Of a stretch of 46,160 nucleotides of DNA, positions 32,288 to 41,257 are shown one piece after another. A program made the position numbers and the translations under genes. The notes beneath the pieces are model-generated. The model saw only the letters and a program-made list of their open reading frames with translations. It did no database searches and was not told the origin of the DNA. Origin of the DNA: Bacillota bacterium (GTDB lineage: Bacteria; Bacillota; Limnochordia; Limnochordales; DUMU01); assembly GCA_012839805.1 (NCBI GenBank), contig DUMU01000017.1:1-46160 (forward strand). The letters run 5' to 3'. Within the stretch, counting starts at the first letter, position 1. The number at the start of each line of letters is the position of its first letter.

Positions 32288-33697
32288 TCAGAACTTGACG
32301 CGGAAGCGCCCGAGGATTTGTTGGGCCTTGCTGGCATCGAAATTACTGTCCCCGTATTCCAGCTCCAACGCGGCCTCCGAGTTAACCCACGCCGGCACGG
32401 TATAGGTAACCTTGCCGTAGACGGCAGGCGCGCCTTCCAGCTTGTCCTTGAACTGAGCCTTCCCTTCTATCTTCACCCGGTCGTTCAGACGGTAGGCAAA
32501 CTGCGGCACGAGCGTCCAGGCGGTGGTCGGCTTGGCTGCGCCGGCCACGATCGTGCTCGACCGGTCGGCGGTAAGCTTGGCCACCTCGAAGGCGGCGAAG
32601 GGCAGGTTCAGTTCGGCGTGTACGGTGGTCGTCGTCTTCTGTTCGCCGCCGGATTCCCCGGGTTCCACCCTTTCCTGGGTGAGCGCCAGAGCAGGAGACA
32701 TGAGGTCAGCCCGATTGATCTCGATCCCGGCTTCATAGGTGCGAGTAGTCGTGTCCTCGGTGACGAAGGTCTGCACGGCCAGGTTACCGTTGACCTGGTC
32801 GGCCAGCGGATACCCCACCGCCACGCGCGTCAGCCTGCCACCGGTTAGCACGGCCGGGTCACCCAGCGCATTATCGAAGACGGTTTTGATCTCCTTCGGG
32901 AAGGAACGATAGGTTGCCTGGACCTGGGCCTTTCCAATGGGCTGCGTGGCGTTCAGGTAATACCCGCGGACGGACTTGGTGCCCGCCCGGAAAGTGGCCA
33001 TTTCGCCCACCACCGAGAGCTCACCAAGGGTAAAGGCGGCATCGATCGCCAGGCCCGCGCGGCCACCGGTGCCTGCCCGGAAGTCCTTTAAGTTGCTCCA
33101 CACCTGCGAACTGTACGTCGCTCCTATCTTAAGCGGGCTGGTGGGGATAGGAAAAACGGTCTCGACGCGCCCGTTGAAGGCCCACTGCCCGCCCCAGGGG
33201 TGGAGTTTGACTACCGAACCAGACAGCTTCCATCCGGCATGGGTGTACTGAACCTCAGTTCCGGTGAAATTGGTCTCCGAGCTGCCCCAGCGGTTGGGAT
33301 GGAATATGTGCAACGGGTCATCGGTGGGATTCGGGCGTTCCCGTGAGAAGACCCGCACGTCGAAATTCTCGGTATCGAGGGTCGCATGGAACTGCTCTAT
33401 GTTTGTGCCGCTGGTCCCTGCGTGCTCATAGAAACTGAATGTCCGCCAGTAGAGTTCAACGCCGCGAGCCGGTCTCACTCGCATCTCAAGCGACAGGTCA
33501 TTGTGGAGGTTCTCAAGATTCCCGCTTTTCCAGTCCAGCTTCTGCCAGGCGGAGTAGTCCCCGTGGAACTCTATCCCCGCCGCCAAGGTGCTTTTGCCAG
33601 TGCCGAAGACGACCAGGAAAGCCAGGGACAACCCGACGCCGAGAACCGAGAAACCCAGCCGGTAATGTGATCGCCGCCAGTACCGCCACGACTTCAT
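32288..33697 (-). CDS. Secreted beta-strand-rich protein, probable outer membrane beta-barrel
   Basis: A 469-residue protein. ATG 33697 is chosen because GGGGAGGAG lies eight bases upstream, and it starts a signal peptide (LGFSVLGVGLSLAFLVVF, cleavage near TLAAG). The mature part is one long series of amphipathic strands separated by short turns: NDLSLEMRVRPARGVELYWR, WKLSGSVVKLHPWG, GLAIDAAFTLGELSVVGEMA, GKAQVQATYRSF, AWTLVPQFAYRLNDRVKIEG and ALELEYGDSN. It ends ILGRFRVKF, with the terminal Phe preferred by outer-membrane assembly machinery. No membrane helix or Cys is seen. These signs fit an outer-membrane porin-like barrel; specificity is unknown. It follows the GH27 gene on the same strand, separated from it by a terminator. 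Confidence 0.7.
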   Translation of the reverse strand: MKSWRYWRRSHYRLGFSVLGVGLSLAFLVVFGTGKSTLAAGIEFHGDYSAWQKLDWKSGNLENLHNDLSLEMRVRPARGVELYWRTFSFYEHAGTSGTNIEQFHATLDTENFDVRVFSRERPNPTDDPLHIFHPNRWGSSETNFTGTEVQYTHAGWKLSGSVVKLHPWGGQWAFNGRVETVFPIPTSPLKIGATYSSQVWSNLKDFRAGTGGRAGLAIDAAFTLGELSVVGEMATFRAGTKSVRGYYLNATQPIGKAQVQATYRSFPKEIKTVFDNALGDPAVLTGGRLTRVAVGYPLADQVNGNLAVQTFVTEDTTTRTYEAGIEINRADLMSPALALTQERVEPGESGGEQKTTTTVHAELNLPFAAFEVAKLTADRSSTIVAGAAKPTTAWTLVPQFAYRLNDRVKIEGKAQFKDKLEGAPAVYGKVTYTVPAWVNSEAALELEYGDSNFDASKAQQILGRFRVKF

Positions 33698-33734
33698 CCA
33701 TGACTCCTCCCCAACGGAGTAACGTTTGAACGGG

Positions 33735-33767
33735 CCGCCTGAAACCGCGGGGCGGTTTTCAGGGCGG
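33735..33767 (-). promoter_or_regulatory. Leader stem-loop before the beta-barrel-like gene
   Basis: In the 5' leader, about 38-70 bases before ATG 33697, complementary arms (33735-33747 with 33753-33767) can form a 13-bp stem with two one-base bulges and a 5-base loop. It is too close to the gene to end an upstream transcript usefully and may affect RNA stability or translation. Confidence 0.4.
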
Positions 33768-33976
33768 ACCACATCGGTGAGGAAGGTTCGGCAAGGAGGA
33801 GGGATTTCCTGCTGGTATTGAATCCACTTGCGTAGATTGCCCGGAAATAATGAATTCCCTCCGAAGGATACGGGACGAACGCGCAGCTTGCCTCCTTGGC
33901 TGAAGGACCTTCGCAATTTGGCCGGATCAAGCTGGCTTGTCTTCAATCCGTCCCGGTGCTCTGCCCGCGACAAAGA

Positions 33977-34003
33977 GGCGGCCGGGAATGAACCCCGGCC
34001 GCC
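33977..34003 (-). terminator. Terminator downstream of the GH27 gene
   Basis: A perfect 10-bp GC stem (GGCGGCCGGG with CCCGGCCGCC) and a 7-base loop lie about 65 bases after the GH27 stop. Read on the minus strand it is followed by TCTTTGTC, a modest T-rich tail. Confidence 0.62.
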
Positions 34004-34068
34004 AGCCGACAGATAGACGCAAGAGGCACACCGACGGGGTGCAGCTGCAAGGAGTTCTGGGGTGCTCC

Positions 34069-35598
34069 TCAGCCGCGCTTCATGAGGCGGAAGACCGCTA
34101 CGCCATGGGGCGGTACGACTGCCGAGACGCGGCCGTCGATTGGGCTCTCTCGATGCTCCCAGAGGTCACGAGCGACGTAAACGCCCCGGCCTGTTTTCCC
34201 GGCCGCGCCTGGTACCGCAGCCGCCAGCGGCCTGAGCGACTCCTCCAGCTCCTCGATGGTAACCCAGATCTCGGCGGGCGTCTCGGTACGGTTGAAGAGG
34301 ACCACGGCCCGGTCGCCGCCGGAAAGCGGCTTGGCCCACACCTCCAGGCCATTCTCGGCTCGAATCCGCTTCCCCTGCACGCCCAGGGGATCCTGATTGA
34401 TCGCAATCACCTCACGGTTGGTAAGTATGGCCCGGATCTCGTCGCTCATGTTGCGTAGATCGTTACCGGCCATGAGCGGTGCGTTCAGGATGCACCAGAG
34501 GCTGAAATGGGAAATGTATTCGGTTAGCGTCATGCCTCCGTTACCCACTTCCAGCATGTCCGGGTCGTTCCAGTGCCCGGGCCCGCTATACACCTCGAGC
34601 CCTACCTGGCGGTCCAGAATATCGAGCACGCTTGCCCAGCTGTCGGTGATATCGCCCGTGGTCCGCCAGAGATGCCCCACCTCCGGCCCCCACTCCCAGG
34701 GTGAATGAGTGCCCCATTCGCAAATACTGAAGACGATGGGCCGGCCTGTAGCCCGCAAGGCATCGCTCATCCGCTTGTAATTCTGAACCGTGATCTCCCG
34801 AGTCGTATACGGGTTGTAGAAGCGAACGGTGTTCTTGCCAGCCTGCAGTTCAACCGGAACGGTCAAAGTGTGAACTGCATCCCGCTGGTTCTCCGGGTTG
34901 AGCAGACGAAGCCTTGTCCCTTCGCCTTCATTAATGCTCACATAAACCGCTTGGGGATTGTTCCAGCGCTCGCGGTGAACGTAAGTCACGACCAGATCGT
35001 ACGTCCCGGCTTTGGGCACGTTTACGTTGGTAAAGAGCAAGCTTCCCTTGCCTTCCCCGATTCCGTTCACGAAGCGATTGCCGGAGCAATTGGAGCAGTA
35101 AGCAATGTTCGCTTCGCCCTCCAATACGTTTTCTGGCGCTTCAGCCTCGTAATCCACCCCGGCCACGGTTATCTTGTCAATCTGGCTGGTAGCCACCTCC
35201 GAATAGCAGAAGTCATACTTGAGGTAGTCTACCTGCCATTCGGCGAACTGGCGGGCGTCTTGCTCTTCATGGCCAAGGCTCGCCGGCAGCCCCTGGCATG
35301 TCAACGTACCGTTCGAGGAGTAAATCCCAAACTTTAACCCTTTGCTGTGAACATAGTCCGCGAGCGCCCTGATCCCGCTGGGGAAGGTCGCGGGATTGGC
35401 CTGCAGGTTACCGTCGGCGTCTCGTTCGGGAGCCATCCAGCAGTCGTCGATCACGAGATACTCATATCCGGCATCCTTCATGCCGGAACTGACCATTGCG
35501 TCGGCCATCTCCCGGATGATCTTCTCGTCGATCCGGCAACCAAACTTGTTCCAGCTGTTCCAGCCCATGGGCGGAGTTCTCGCCAATCCGTCGTCCAA
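34069..35598 (-). CDS. GH27 alpha-galactosidase with inserted carbohydrate-binding domain
   Basis: A 509-residue glycoside hydrolase. It opens with the GH27 signature LARTPPMGWNSWNKFGC and continues with YEYLVIDDCWM and KGLKFGIYSSNGTLTC. The catalytic nucleophile is the Asp of VDYLKYDFC (about residue 129) and the acid/base the Asp of WRTTGDITDSW (about 316), so both are present. Between them a beta-sandwich of about 130 residues (about 144-272; VDYEAEAPENVLEGEANIAY, FVNGIGEGKGSLLFTNVNVP, AGKNTVRFYNPY) resembles a CBM35/CBM6-type module and interrupts the barrel. There is no signal peptide, so the enzyme is probably cytoplasmic and removes alpha-galactosyl units from imported sugars. TTG 35598 is preferred because GGGAGGT precedes it; the frame also opens at TTG 35616. 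The C-terminal beta domain is short and ends VPPHGVAVFRLMKRG. Confidence 0.92.
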   Translation of the reverse strand: MDDGLARTPPMGWNSWNKFGCRIDEKIIREMADAMVSSGMKDAGYEYLVIDDCWMAPERDADGNLQANPATFPSGIRALADYVHSKGLKFGIYSSNGTLTCQGLPASLGHEEQDARQFAEWQVDYLKYDFCYSEVATSQIDKITVAGVDYEAEAPENVLEGEANIAYCSNCSGNRFVNGIGEGKGSLLFTNVNVPKAGTYDLVVTYVHRERWNNPQAVYVSINEGEGTRLRLLNPENQRDAVHTLTVPVELQAGKNTVRFYNPYTTREITVQNYKRMSDALRATGRPIVFSICEWGTHSPWEWGPEVGHLWRTTGDITDSWASVLDILDRQVGLEVYSGPGHWNDPDMLEVGNGGMTLTEYISHFSLWCILNAPLMAGNDLRNMSDEIRAILTNREVIAINQDPLGVQGKRIRAENGLEVWAKPLSGGDRAVVLFNRTETPAEIWVTIEELEESLRPLAAAVPGAAGKTGRGVYVARDLWEHRESPIDGRVSAVVPPHGVAVFRLMKRG

Positions 35599-35709
35599 GG
35601 TTCTGATACCTCCCAAATCTCGACATCGTTGCCGTAGCCCCGGATGCTAACGGCCCTGATTCTAGGGCCGGCCGGCTTCTCCTGCTGCTCGCGGCGCGGC
35701 CCTACCGGC

Positions 35710-35737
35710 TTGCTTGCCGGTCAACCAGTGATACACT
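35710..35737 (+). promoter_or_regulatory. Candidate promoter and hairpin before the ABC export locus
   Basis: TTGCTT (35710-35715) and TACACT (35732-35737) are 16 bases apart, about 90 bases before ATG 35828. The -35 lies in the loop of a small hairpin (ACCGGC 35704-35709 with GCCGGT 35716-35721), which could be an operator. A second small hairpin lies at 35651-35670. Confidence 0.4.
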
Positions 35738-35827
35738 GAGCCCCGGATCGCCCACTCGGTCCACCCGGCTTCGGTCCCGGGGAGGCGGGCAGCGGGCGAC
35801 GGGGGAAGAGGAGGCAGGTGGACGTCA

Positions 35828-36952
35828 ATGCACGGCACAACTGCGAGCAGCATGACTTCGAACGGTAACGGTAGAACCGGCCTGAGGCCGGGCCGGGCGG
35901 CTCCGGCTTCGGGTGGCATCGCTTCGGGCAACTTGAAGGCCGCCATCGAGACCTTCGGCCTCACCAAGTTTTACGGCAAGGTCCGCGGAATCGTGGACCT
36001 ATCGCTGGTTGTTCCCGAGGGGCAGATCTTCGGCTTCATCGGCCCCAACGGGGCGGGCAAGTCCACCACCATCCGCACCCTACTGGGCCTGCTCCGGCCC
36101 ACCCGGGGAACGGCTCGCCTGCTCGGCCACGACGTAACCAACCCCCACGAGGCCGCCCGGGCCCGGGCTCAAGTAGGATACGTGCCGGGTGAAGTCAACT
36201 ATTACGATAACCTCCGGGTGGCGGATCTCCTGGCCTATTCGGCCTCTTTCTACCCCAACGGTAATACTGCCGAGTGCGTGCGTCGCCGCCACGAGCTGGC
36301 CGAACTGCTCGACCTGGACCTCAGTCGCCGGATCGACGCGCTCTCGCTGGGGAACCGCAAGAAGGTGGCGCTGATTCAGGCACTCCAGCATCGACCCAGG
36401 CTCTTGATCCTGGATGAGCCCACCAGCGGGCTCGATCCTCTCGTTCAGGCCCGGCTCTTCGAGCTCTTGCGGGCGGAGAACCGGGCCGGCATGACCGTCT
36501 TCTTCTCCTCGCACGTGCTGAACGAAGTTCAGCGACTGTGCGACTCCGTCGCCATCATACGTGACGGGCGGCTGGTCACGGTCGAAGACGTAGAAACGCT
36601 GCGGGCAAGACAGGTCCGCCGGGTAAAAGTGACCCTTCCGGCTGCCGGCGAAGCTCAGGCCCGGGCTACCGTCGAACCGCTCCTCTCCCTGCCCGGCGTC
36701 TCGGACGCCCGTTGGGAGAGCAATCATACGGACCTTCCCCATGCGGTCAGCTTCCTTTACAGTGGTCACCCGCGTGAACTTCTTTCTACCCTTGCGAGCA
36801 TTCCGGTTAGCGATGTTCTGATCGAAGAGCCGTCGCTAGAGGAGATTTTTCTCCAGTACTACGGCGACTACGGTGTCGAAGGGGCGCAAGAAGGTTCAAC
36901 GGAAGCTGCGGGAGGCGTGACCGAACAAGCCTCGAGGGAGGGGACGGAGTAG
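35828..36952 (+). CDS. ABC transporter ATP-binding protein (ABC-2 type exporter)
   Basis: A 374-residue ATPase with all active-site motifs: Walker A GPNGAGKST (about 72-80), signature LSLGNRKKVALIQAL, Walker B LLILDEPTSGLDP and the switch His in FFSSHVLNEVQRL. The first 38 residues are a Gly/Ala-rich extension absent from most relatives. The C-terminal third (about 265-350) is the small domain common to ABC-2 exporter ATPases (VRRVKVTLPAAG, VSFLYSGHPRELLSTLASI, VLIEEPSLEEIFLQYYG). It would power the ABC-2 permease encoded 61 bases downstream. The start follows GGTGG at good spacing. It is the first gene of the plus-strand export locus. Confidence 0.93.
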   Translation: MHGTTASSMTSNGNGRTGLRPGRAAPASGGIASGNLKAAIETFGLTKFYGKVRGIVDLSLVVPEGQIFGFIGPNGAGKSTTIRTLLGLLRPTRGTARLLGHDVTNPHEAARARAQVGYVPGEVNYYDNLRVADLLAYSASFYPNGNTAECVRRRHELAELLDLDLSRRIDALSLGNRKKVALIQALQHRPRLLILDEPTSGLDPLVQARLFELLRAENRAGMTVFFSSHVLNEVQRLCDSVAIIRDGRLVTVEDVETLRARQVRRVKVTLPAAGEAQARATVEPLLSLPGVSDARWESNHTDLPHAVSFLYSGHPRELLSTLASIPVSDVLIEEPSLEEIFLQYYGDYGVEGAQEGSTEAAGGVTEQASREGTE

Positions 36953-37013
36953 CATCGAAAGCAAGCGTGGAAGAGGCGGTGAAGGAAGCCACGAAGCAAG
37001 GGGTGCGAGCCAA

Positions 37014-37862
37014 ATGAAAGCAATGTCAGGAGCAAAGGCGATCTTCAGGCGGGAGATCCAGGCCGGCCGTAATGCATGGCTGGCGTGGACGATCCCCGTC
37101 TGCCTCCTGATCCTTCTGGTGATGTGGGTGTATCCTTCCGTCGTAGCCAGCGGGGCGGCCTGGGATCAGTACCTGAACCAGCTGCCCGAACAGTTTCGGC
37201 TGGCGTTCGGGCTCGACCGGTTGAATATCACCGACCCGATAGGGTTCTTCGCCACCGAGGGGTATCTTTTCATCCAGCTGCTCGGGGGTATGTATGCCGC
37301 GATTTTGGGAGCTACTCTCGTCAGCAAAGAAGAAGCGGAAAAAACCGCCGAATTCCTGCTGACCAAGCCGGTTCGCCGCTCTTCGGTTGTGACCGGGAAA
37401 CTGGCCGCCGGTCTGTTCTACATCACGCTCTATACCCTGGTCGCGGCGGCAGTTACCTGCTTCTCGTTTCTGGCCTTCGTAGATCAAGCCTACTCGCCGG
37501 CGGTTCTGGGGCGGCTTTTCGGTGGCGCTTACCTCGTGGCGCTCGCCCTGGGGGCGCTCGGGCTCATTACCTCGGTTTTGCCTGCCCCGGCCGGAGGACG
37601 GCTCGGGCCGGTACGGGTGCGGGGAGCCGTTCCGGCCGCGGTGGGAGCGGTGATGGGCTTCTACTTTCTGGGCATCGCCTCCGGGGTCAGCCCGCGCCTC
37701 GACTGGCTGCGATATCTGAGCCCGTTCAAGTACGCCGATGCGGCAGATATCATCGCTTCCGGCGGACCCGGTATCTTCGACGTGGTCGTACTGGCCGGCG
37801 TGGCCGTACTCGCGGTCCTCGCCACCTATGTAGTTTATGGAAGGAAGGACATTCAGGCTTGA
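37014..37862 (+). CDS. ABC-2 type permease
   Basis: A 282-residue membrane protein with about six hydrophobic segments: LAWTIPVCLLILLVMWVYPS, FIQLLGGMYAAILGATLV, GLFYITLYTLVAAAVTCFSF, GGAYLVALALGALGLITSVL, AVGAVMGFYFLGIASGV and IFDVVVLAGVAVLAVLATYV. The loop KEEAEKTAEFLLTKPVRRSS is the typical coupling segment of this family (E...LL..PV.R). With the ATPase upstream it forms an exporter for an unknown substrate (drug, peptide or lipid-like). A 256-base gap separates it from the adaptor gene. Confidence 0.9.
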   Translation: MKAMSGAKAIFRREIQAGRNAWLAWTIPVCLLILLVMWVYPSVVASGAAWDQYLNQLPEQFRLAFGLDRLNITDPIGFFATEGYLFIQLLGGMYAAILGATLVSKEEAEKTAEFLLTKPVRRSSVVTGKLAAGLFYITLYTLVAAAVTCFSFLAFVDQAYSPAVLGRLFGGAYLVALALGALGLITSVLPAPAGGRLGPVRVRGAVPAAVGAVMGFYFLGIASGVSPRLDWLRYLSPFKYADAADIIASGGPGIFDVVVLAGVAVLAVLATYVVYGRKDIQA

Positions 37863-38118
37863 TGGAACGTCATTCAGGGATGGCGGGAGTACACTTGGAT
37901 GTAATGAACTAGGTGCAGGGCTACCGGCCGGTCGCCAAGCGCCCCGGTCCGCAGTGGACGTGGCCGGGGAGGAAACCTCAGCCGAACGCAGAAGGACTCC
38001 TGGGGATCTCGTCCCTTAAACGAGAAGACATGTCGAGCGTTCAGCCTGCATACACGGTCCTTAGTAAGAGTAAGGCCAAGCCGTAGGGTGCTGCCTTTCC
38101 AAGGGGAGGCGTCTTGAG
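37863..38118. other. Gap within the export locus (256 bp)
   Basis: No gene is seen. It contains a 6-bp inverted repeat TCTCGT-N7-ACGAGA (38007-38025) and a smaller CCTTA/TAAGG pair near 38060-38076. An internal promoter for the adaptor-TolC-MacB part is plausible, but no clear hexamers are visible. Confidence 0.35.
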
Positions 38119-39615
38119 ATGCCGGAGCCGGAGACCCCTGTGGCACCTCCATCCGGAACACCGTCTGGACATCCACCTGGACCGGCCTGCGGACTGCCAT
38201 CTGAGGCCCGGGGGAAGCGGGAGGAGCACGGGCCGTACCGGCGCTCGATCTTCGGCGACCGGGGACAGGAACGGGCGCAAGCCGGGGGGCGTGAGAGCGG
38301 GCCCCCGGCGTTGGAACTGCGGCGGCCCCGGCGCCGGCTCAGCATGCAGGCCCGGCTCGTCATTTTCGCCCTGGTGGTCCTGGCCATCCTGGTGGGCGTT
38401 CCGTTGTACTATCTTTCACCCAGGGAGAAGCCGTACGTTCTCGACACGTACCAGTACGCCGTCGTGGGGGTCAGGGATTTCCGCCAGACCATTACCGCGA
38501 GCGGCTCCGTCGAACCCCTGGCCATCGTATCGGTCAAGAGCCCGGGGGCGGCGGTGGTAGCCGAGGTGCTGGTGAAACCGGGCACCGATGTGACTTCCGG
38601 GCAGGTGCTGCTCCGGCTGAGCTCCGCGCAGTTGGCCGAAAAGCGGGAGCAGGCCGAGCGAGCGCTGGCCAAGGCGATGCGAGATCTGGAAAAAGCCCGG
38701 CTTGACCAGCAGGCGGAGCTGGCCCGGCTCACCGTGGCGCTGGACCAGGCGCGTGCCGCTCTGGCCGAGGCTCAAAATGATGTTCCCGTTCAGGAAGAGC
38801 TCTATCGCCTGGGCGGGATATCAAAACAGGAACTCCAACGGGCGAAGCAGCTGGTGGGGCAGCGGGAGCAAGAGGTGGCCAAAGCCCAGGCCGACCTCGA
38901 GTCCGCCCGGGAACGGCACGCGTTGGCGGTGGCCACGTCCCAGGACGCGGTCAATCTGGCCCGGCAAGATCTCCAGGTCGTAGACCAGCAGTACGCAGCC
39001 CTGACCGTGCGCGCTCCGCTCTCCGGCAGGGTCCTGGCGATACCGGTTCAGGCCGGGCAGCAGGTGACGGAGGGCGCCGAACTCCTTCGCATGGCCGATA
39101 TCCGGCAAATGCACGTCCGCGGCAGTGTAGCCGCAGAACAGGCCGTTTTCCTTCACGAAGACCAGCCCGCCACGGTCTGGGTGGCAGGAGCGAGCCTCCC
39201 CGCCCGGGTGGCCTATGTAGCCCCGCAGGCTACCGCCCCTTCCGGGCAGCAGCCGGCCACCGTGGAAGTGCTCTTTCAGTTCACCGGGGAGAGGACACCG
39301 GCTTCTCTGGGGGTGCGGCCTTTCACCGAGGCTACCTGCGAGGTGGAAGTGGGGCGGCTTCGGAATCAGCCGTACCTGCCGCGGGGGCCTTTCTTGAGCA
39401 GCGGTGAGGGTGGCTTTGTGTACGTCATTGATGAAAAGGAACGGGTTGCCCGCCGGCAGGAGGTTACGTACGGGATGGTGGAAGGAACGGCCATCGCCAT
39501 CCGGGAGGGCCTCAAGCCGGGGGACAAGGTTATCTACAGTTCCTATGACGGTTTCCGGGACCGGCGCGAGGTGCGCCTGTCGGCCGAAGGGGGCCGGTTG
39601 GTCGCGTCGGAGTAG
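38119..39615 (+). CDS. HlyD/MacA-type periplasmic adaptor (membrane fusion protein)
   Basis: A 498-residue adaptor. About 75 Pro/Gly/Arg-rich residues, probably cytoplasmic, precede a single membrane helix (about 79-99; VIFALVVLAILVGVPLYYLS). The periplasmic part has the first half of a barrel and lipoyl domain (VRDFRQTITASGSVEP, VVAEVLVKPGTDVTSGQVLL), a long coiled-coil hairpin (about 175-290; KREQAERALAKAMRDLEKAR and EQEVAKAQADLESARERHAL), the returning lipoyl half (VRAPLSGRVLAIPVQAGQQV) and a C-terminal membrane-proximal domain (GFVYVIDEKERVARRQEVTY, LKPGDKVIYSSYDGF). It would link the inner-membrane MacB-type permeases to TolC. GGGGAGG lies nine bases before the ATG. The TolC gene begins 17 bases downstream. 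Confidence 0.92.
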   Translation: MPEPETPVAPPSGTPSGHPPGPACGLPSEARGKREEHGPYRRSIFGDRGQERAQAGGRESGPPALELRRPRRRLSMQARLVIFALVVLAILVGVPLYYLSPREKPYVLDTYQYAVVGVRDFRQTITASGSVEPLAIVSVKSPGAAVVAEVLVKPGTDVTSGQVLLRLSSAQLAEKREQAERALAKAMRDLEKARLDQQAELARLTVALDQARAALAEAQNDVPVQEELYRLGGISKQELQRAKQLVGQREQEVAKAQADLESARERHALAVATSQDAVNLARQDLQVVDQQYAALTVRAPLSGRVLAIPVQAGQQVTEGAELLRMADIRQMHVRGSVAAEQAVFLHEDQPATVWVAGASLPARVAYVAPQATAPSGQQPATVEVLFQFTGERTPASLGVRPFTEATCEVEVGRLRNQPYLPRGPFLSSGEGGFVYVIDEKERVARRQEVTYGMVEGTAIAIREGLKPGDKVIYSSYDGFRDRREVRLSAEGGRLVASE

Positions 39616-39632
39616 AAACGGGGTGAGTCGCG

Positions 39633-41243
39633 ATGGCTGAGCTTGGCACGTTTAGCCACCGGCGAGCGGCGAAACTGGTCCGCCTCGTGATGTGTGGCGT
39701 CCTCGGGGTTTTGACGCCGCCCGAGGTAAGTCCGGCGAGTGCGGCGAGCGCCGGGAGCGAAGCTATACCGGCCGGGCCGGGAGCCGGAGGGGCCGGGCAG
39801 GAGGAACTCTCCCTGGCGGCGGCCTTGGCCGAGGCACGGCAGCAGGGGCCGGCCTTTGCCGCCCTCCGCCGGGACGAGGAGATGGCCGCCCTGGCCGAGC
39901 GCCGCCAGGCCGCCGCCGGCCTGCCCCGCGTCACCTTCTCAGCTTCCGCCGGCCTGGGATCATTAGCCACAGCTATGCCCTCGATGCCTTCGACGTCGCT
40001 TTCTCTGACTGCGCCGGACTTTGAGCCACACTTGGCCGCCGGCCTCCGCCTGGATTGGACGCTGCCCGGGGACTGGCAATTGCAGGCATCAGCGGGAGTT
40101 GAAAGCAGCGGCCCGCGGAGTTCGGGTGCGCTTTCGGTCGGCATCGGCCGGCAGTGGCCTTCCCCGGCCAAGGAGGTGGAGGGCGGCGAAACCGAGGCGG
40201 CCCGCCGGGAACGGCGCAACCAGGCGGTACTGGAGGTAGTGGAGGCGTGGTACGCAGCCCGTTCCACGGAGGCGGAGTGGGCGGTTCGACGGGAGTTGCT
40301 AGCCGTGGCCGAGTGGGAGTACCAGGCGGCCTGGAAGCGGCGGGACGATGGGGGTGGCTCCCTTCGTGAACTGCTGGCCGCCGAAGATGCTCTCCGCCAG
40401 GCCCAGGAGAGCGAGCGCAGCGCCTTTGCCCGGCATCTGGCTGCATGGCAGCGCTTGGAAACACTTCTCGGGCGACCGCCCGGTCGCCTGCGGCCGGCGC
40501 GGTGGCTGGACGACCTGGACTGGCCGGCGGTGGAGGCCGCGGTCCGGGCCGAGCTGGGGGTGAACGCTTTCCCCGGTGAAGTCGTCGCGACGGCCTCGCT
40601 CTTGCCCGGGGATCTGGCAGAGAGGTTGCTGGCCCGTAGCAGTAGCGGGCTGCAGGTGATGGAGGCGCTAGAAGAGGCGGAAAGGGGCGTGGCCGCCGCC
40701 CGGGCGGCCCGGGGCTGGCGGGTAGGTGCGTCTGCCTCCTACGGCCTTGACCTGCAGGAGGGCCGGGTCCCCGTGGCGACGTGGCAGACCGGGATCACGC
40801 TGGCGCATCCAATTCATGACCCGGCCCTCGCCCTGGACGAAGAAGCAGCCCGTCTTCGTCTTGAAGAAGCCCGGCGGGCGGTGGCGGGAAAACGAGAAGA
40901 ACTGGTGCAGCAGGTGGTTGACTCCTGGCAACGAGTACAGAATGCCTTCCGGGCGATAGAAGACGCGAGGCTCGCCGTCGAGCGGAGCACTACCACCCGG
41001 GACGTGGCCCTGGCCCGCTACGAGGCCGGGCTGGTGGCCTGGAACGATCGGCGCCGGGCCGAGATCGCCCTGATTCAGGCGGTAAACCGCCGGCAGGCAG
41101 CGGAGGGTGAGTACCGGCTGGCGTTGTTACGGCTTGCCGATGCACTGGGGCTTGACGTTGGCACCGTGGTGGGCTGGGAACCGGGCCGGGAGTTGGGCCA
41201 GGGGTCGGGCTGGGAGCCGGGCAGGGAGTCCGGCTCGGAGTGA
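39633..41243 (+). CDS. TolC family outer membrane efflux protein (first)
   Basis: A 536-residue protein with a signal peptide (VRLVMCGVLGVLTPPEVSPA, cleavage near ASA) and the TolC repeat pattern: the opening LSLAAALAEARQQGPAFAAL, long amphipathic helices (AARRERRNQAVLEVVEAWYA, LAVAEWEYQAAWKRR), then a second repeat (LQVMEALEEAERGVAAARAA, LEEARRAVAGKREELVQQVV, RDVALARYEAGLVAWND). It would form the channel across an outer membrane that accepts substrate from the adaptor. The C terminus is a Gly/Trp/Glu repeat (GWEPGRELGQG then GWEPGRE) of unknown role. It overlaps or abuts the next permease gene. Confidence 0.88.
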   Translation: MAELGTFSHRRAAKLVRLVMCGVLGVLTPPEVSPASAASAGSEAIPAGPGAGGAGQEELSLAAALAEARQQGPAFAALRRDEEMAALAERRQAAAGLPRVTFSASAGLGSLATAMPSMPSTSLSLTAPDFEPHLAAGLRLDWTLPGDWQLQASAGVESSGPRSSGALSVGIGRQWPSPAKEVEGGETEAARRERRNQAVLEVVEAWYAARSTEAEWAVRRELLAVAEWEYQAAWKRRDDGGGSLRELLAAEDALRQAQESERSAFARHLAAWQRLETLLGRPPGRLRPARWLDDLDWPAVEAAVRAELGVNAFPGEVVATASLLPGDLAERLLARSSSGLQVMEALEEAERGVAAARAARGWRVGASASYGLDLQEGRVPVATWQTGITLAHPIHDPALALDEEAARLRLEEARRAVAGKREELVQQVVDSWQRVQNAFRAIEDARLAVERSTTTRDVALARYEAGLVAWNDRRRAEIALIQAVNRRQAAEGEYRLALLRLADALGLDVGTVVGWEPGRELGQGSGWEPGRESGSE

Positions 41244-41257
41244 GGAGGGGAGCACCC

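Larger units (their letters stand above)
33698..34068. other. Intergenic region between GH27 and beta-barrel-like genes (371 bp)
   Basis: This stretch holds the GH27 terminator (33977-34003), the leader stem-loop (33735-33767) and, presumably, the promoter of the beta-barrel-like gene. I found no convincing -35/-10 pair. The barrel gene's frame extends upstream to 33973, but that extension has no protein-like character and lies before the ribosome site. Confidence 0.5.

Noticed and set aside
35651-35670. Hairpin CGGCCCT/AGGGCCG as a terminator
   Set aside because: It lies upstream of both flanking genes, not after a stop codon, and has no T-tract; at most a regulatory site.
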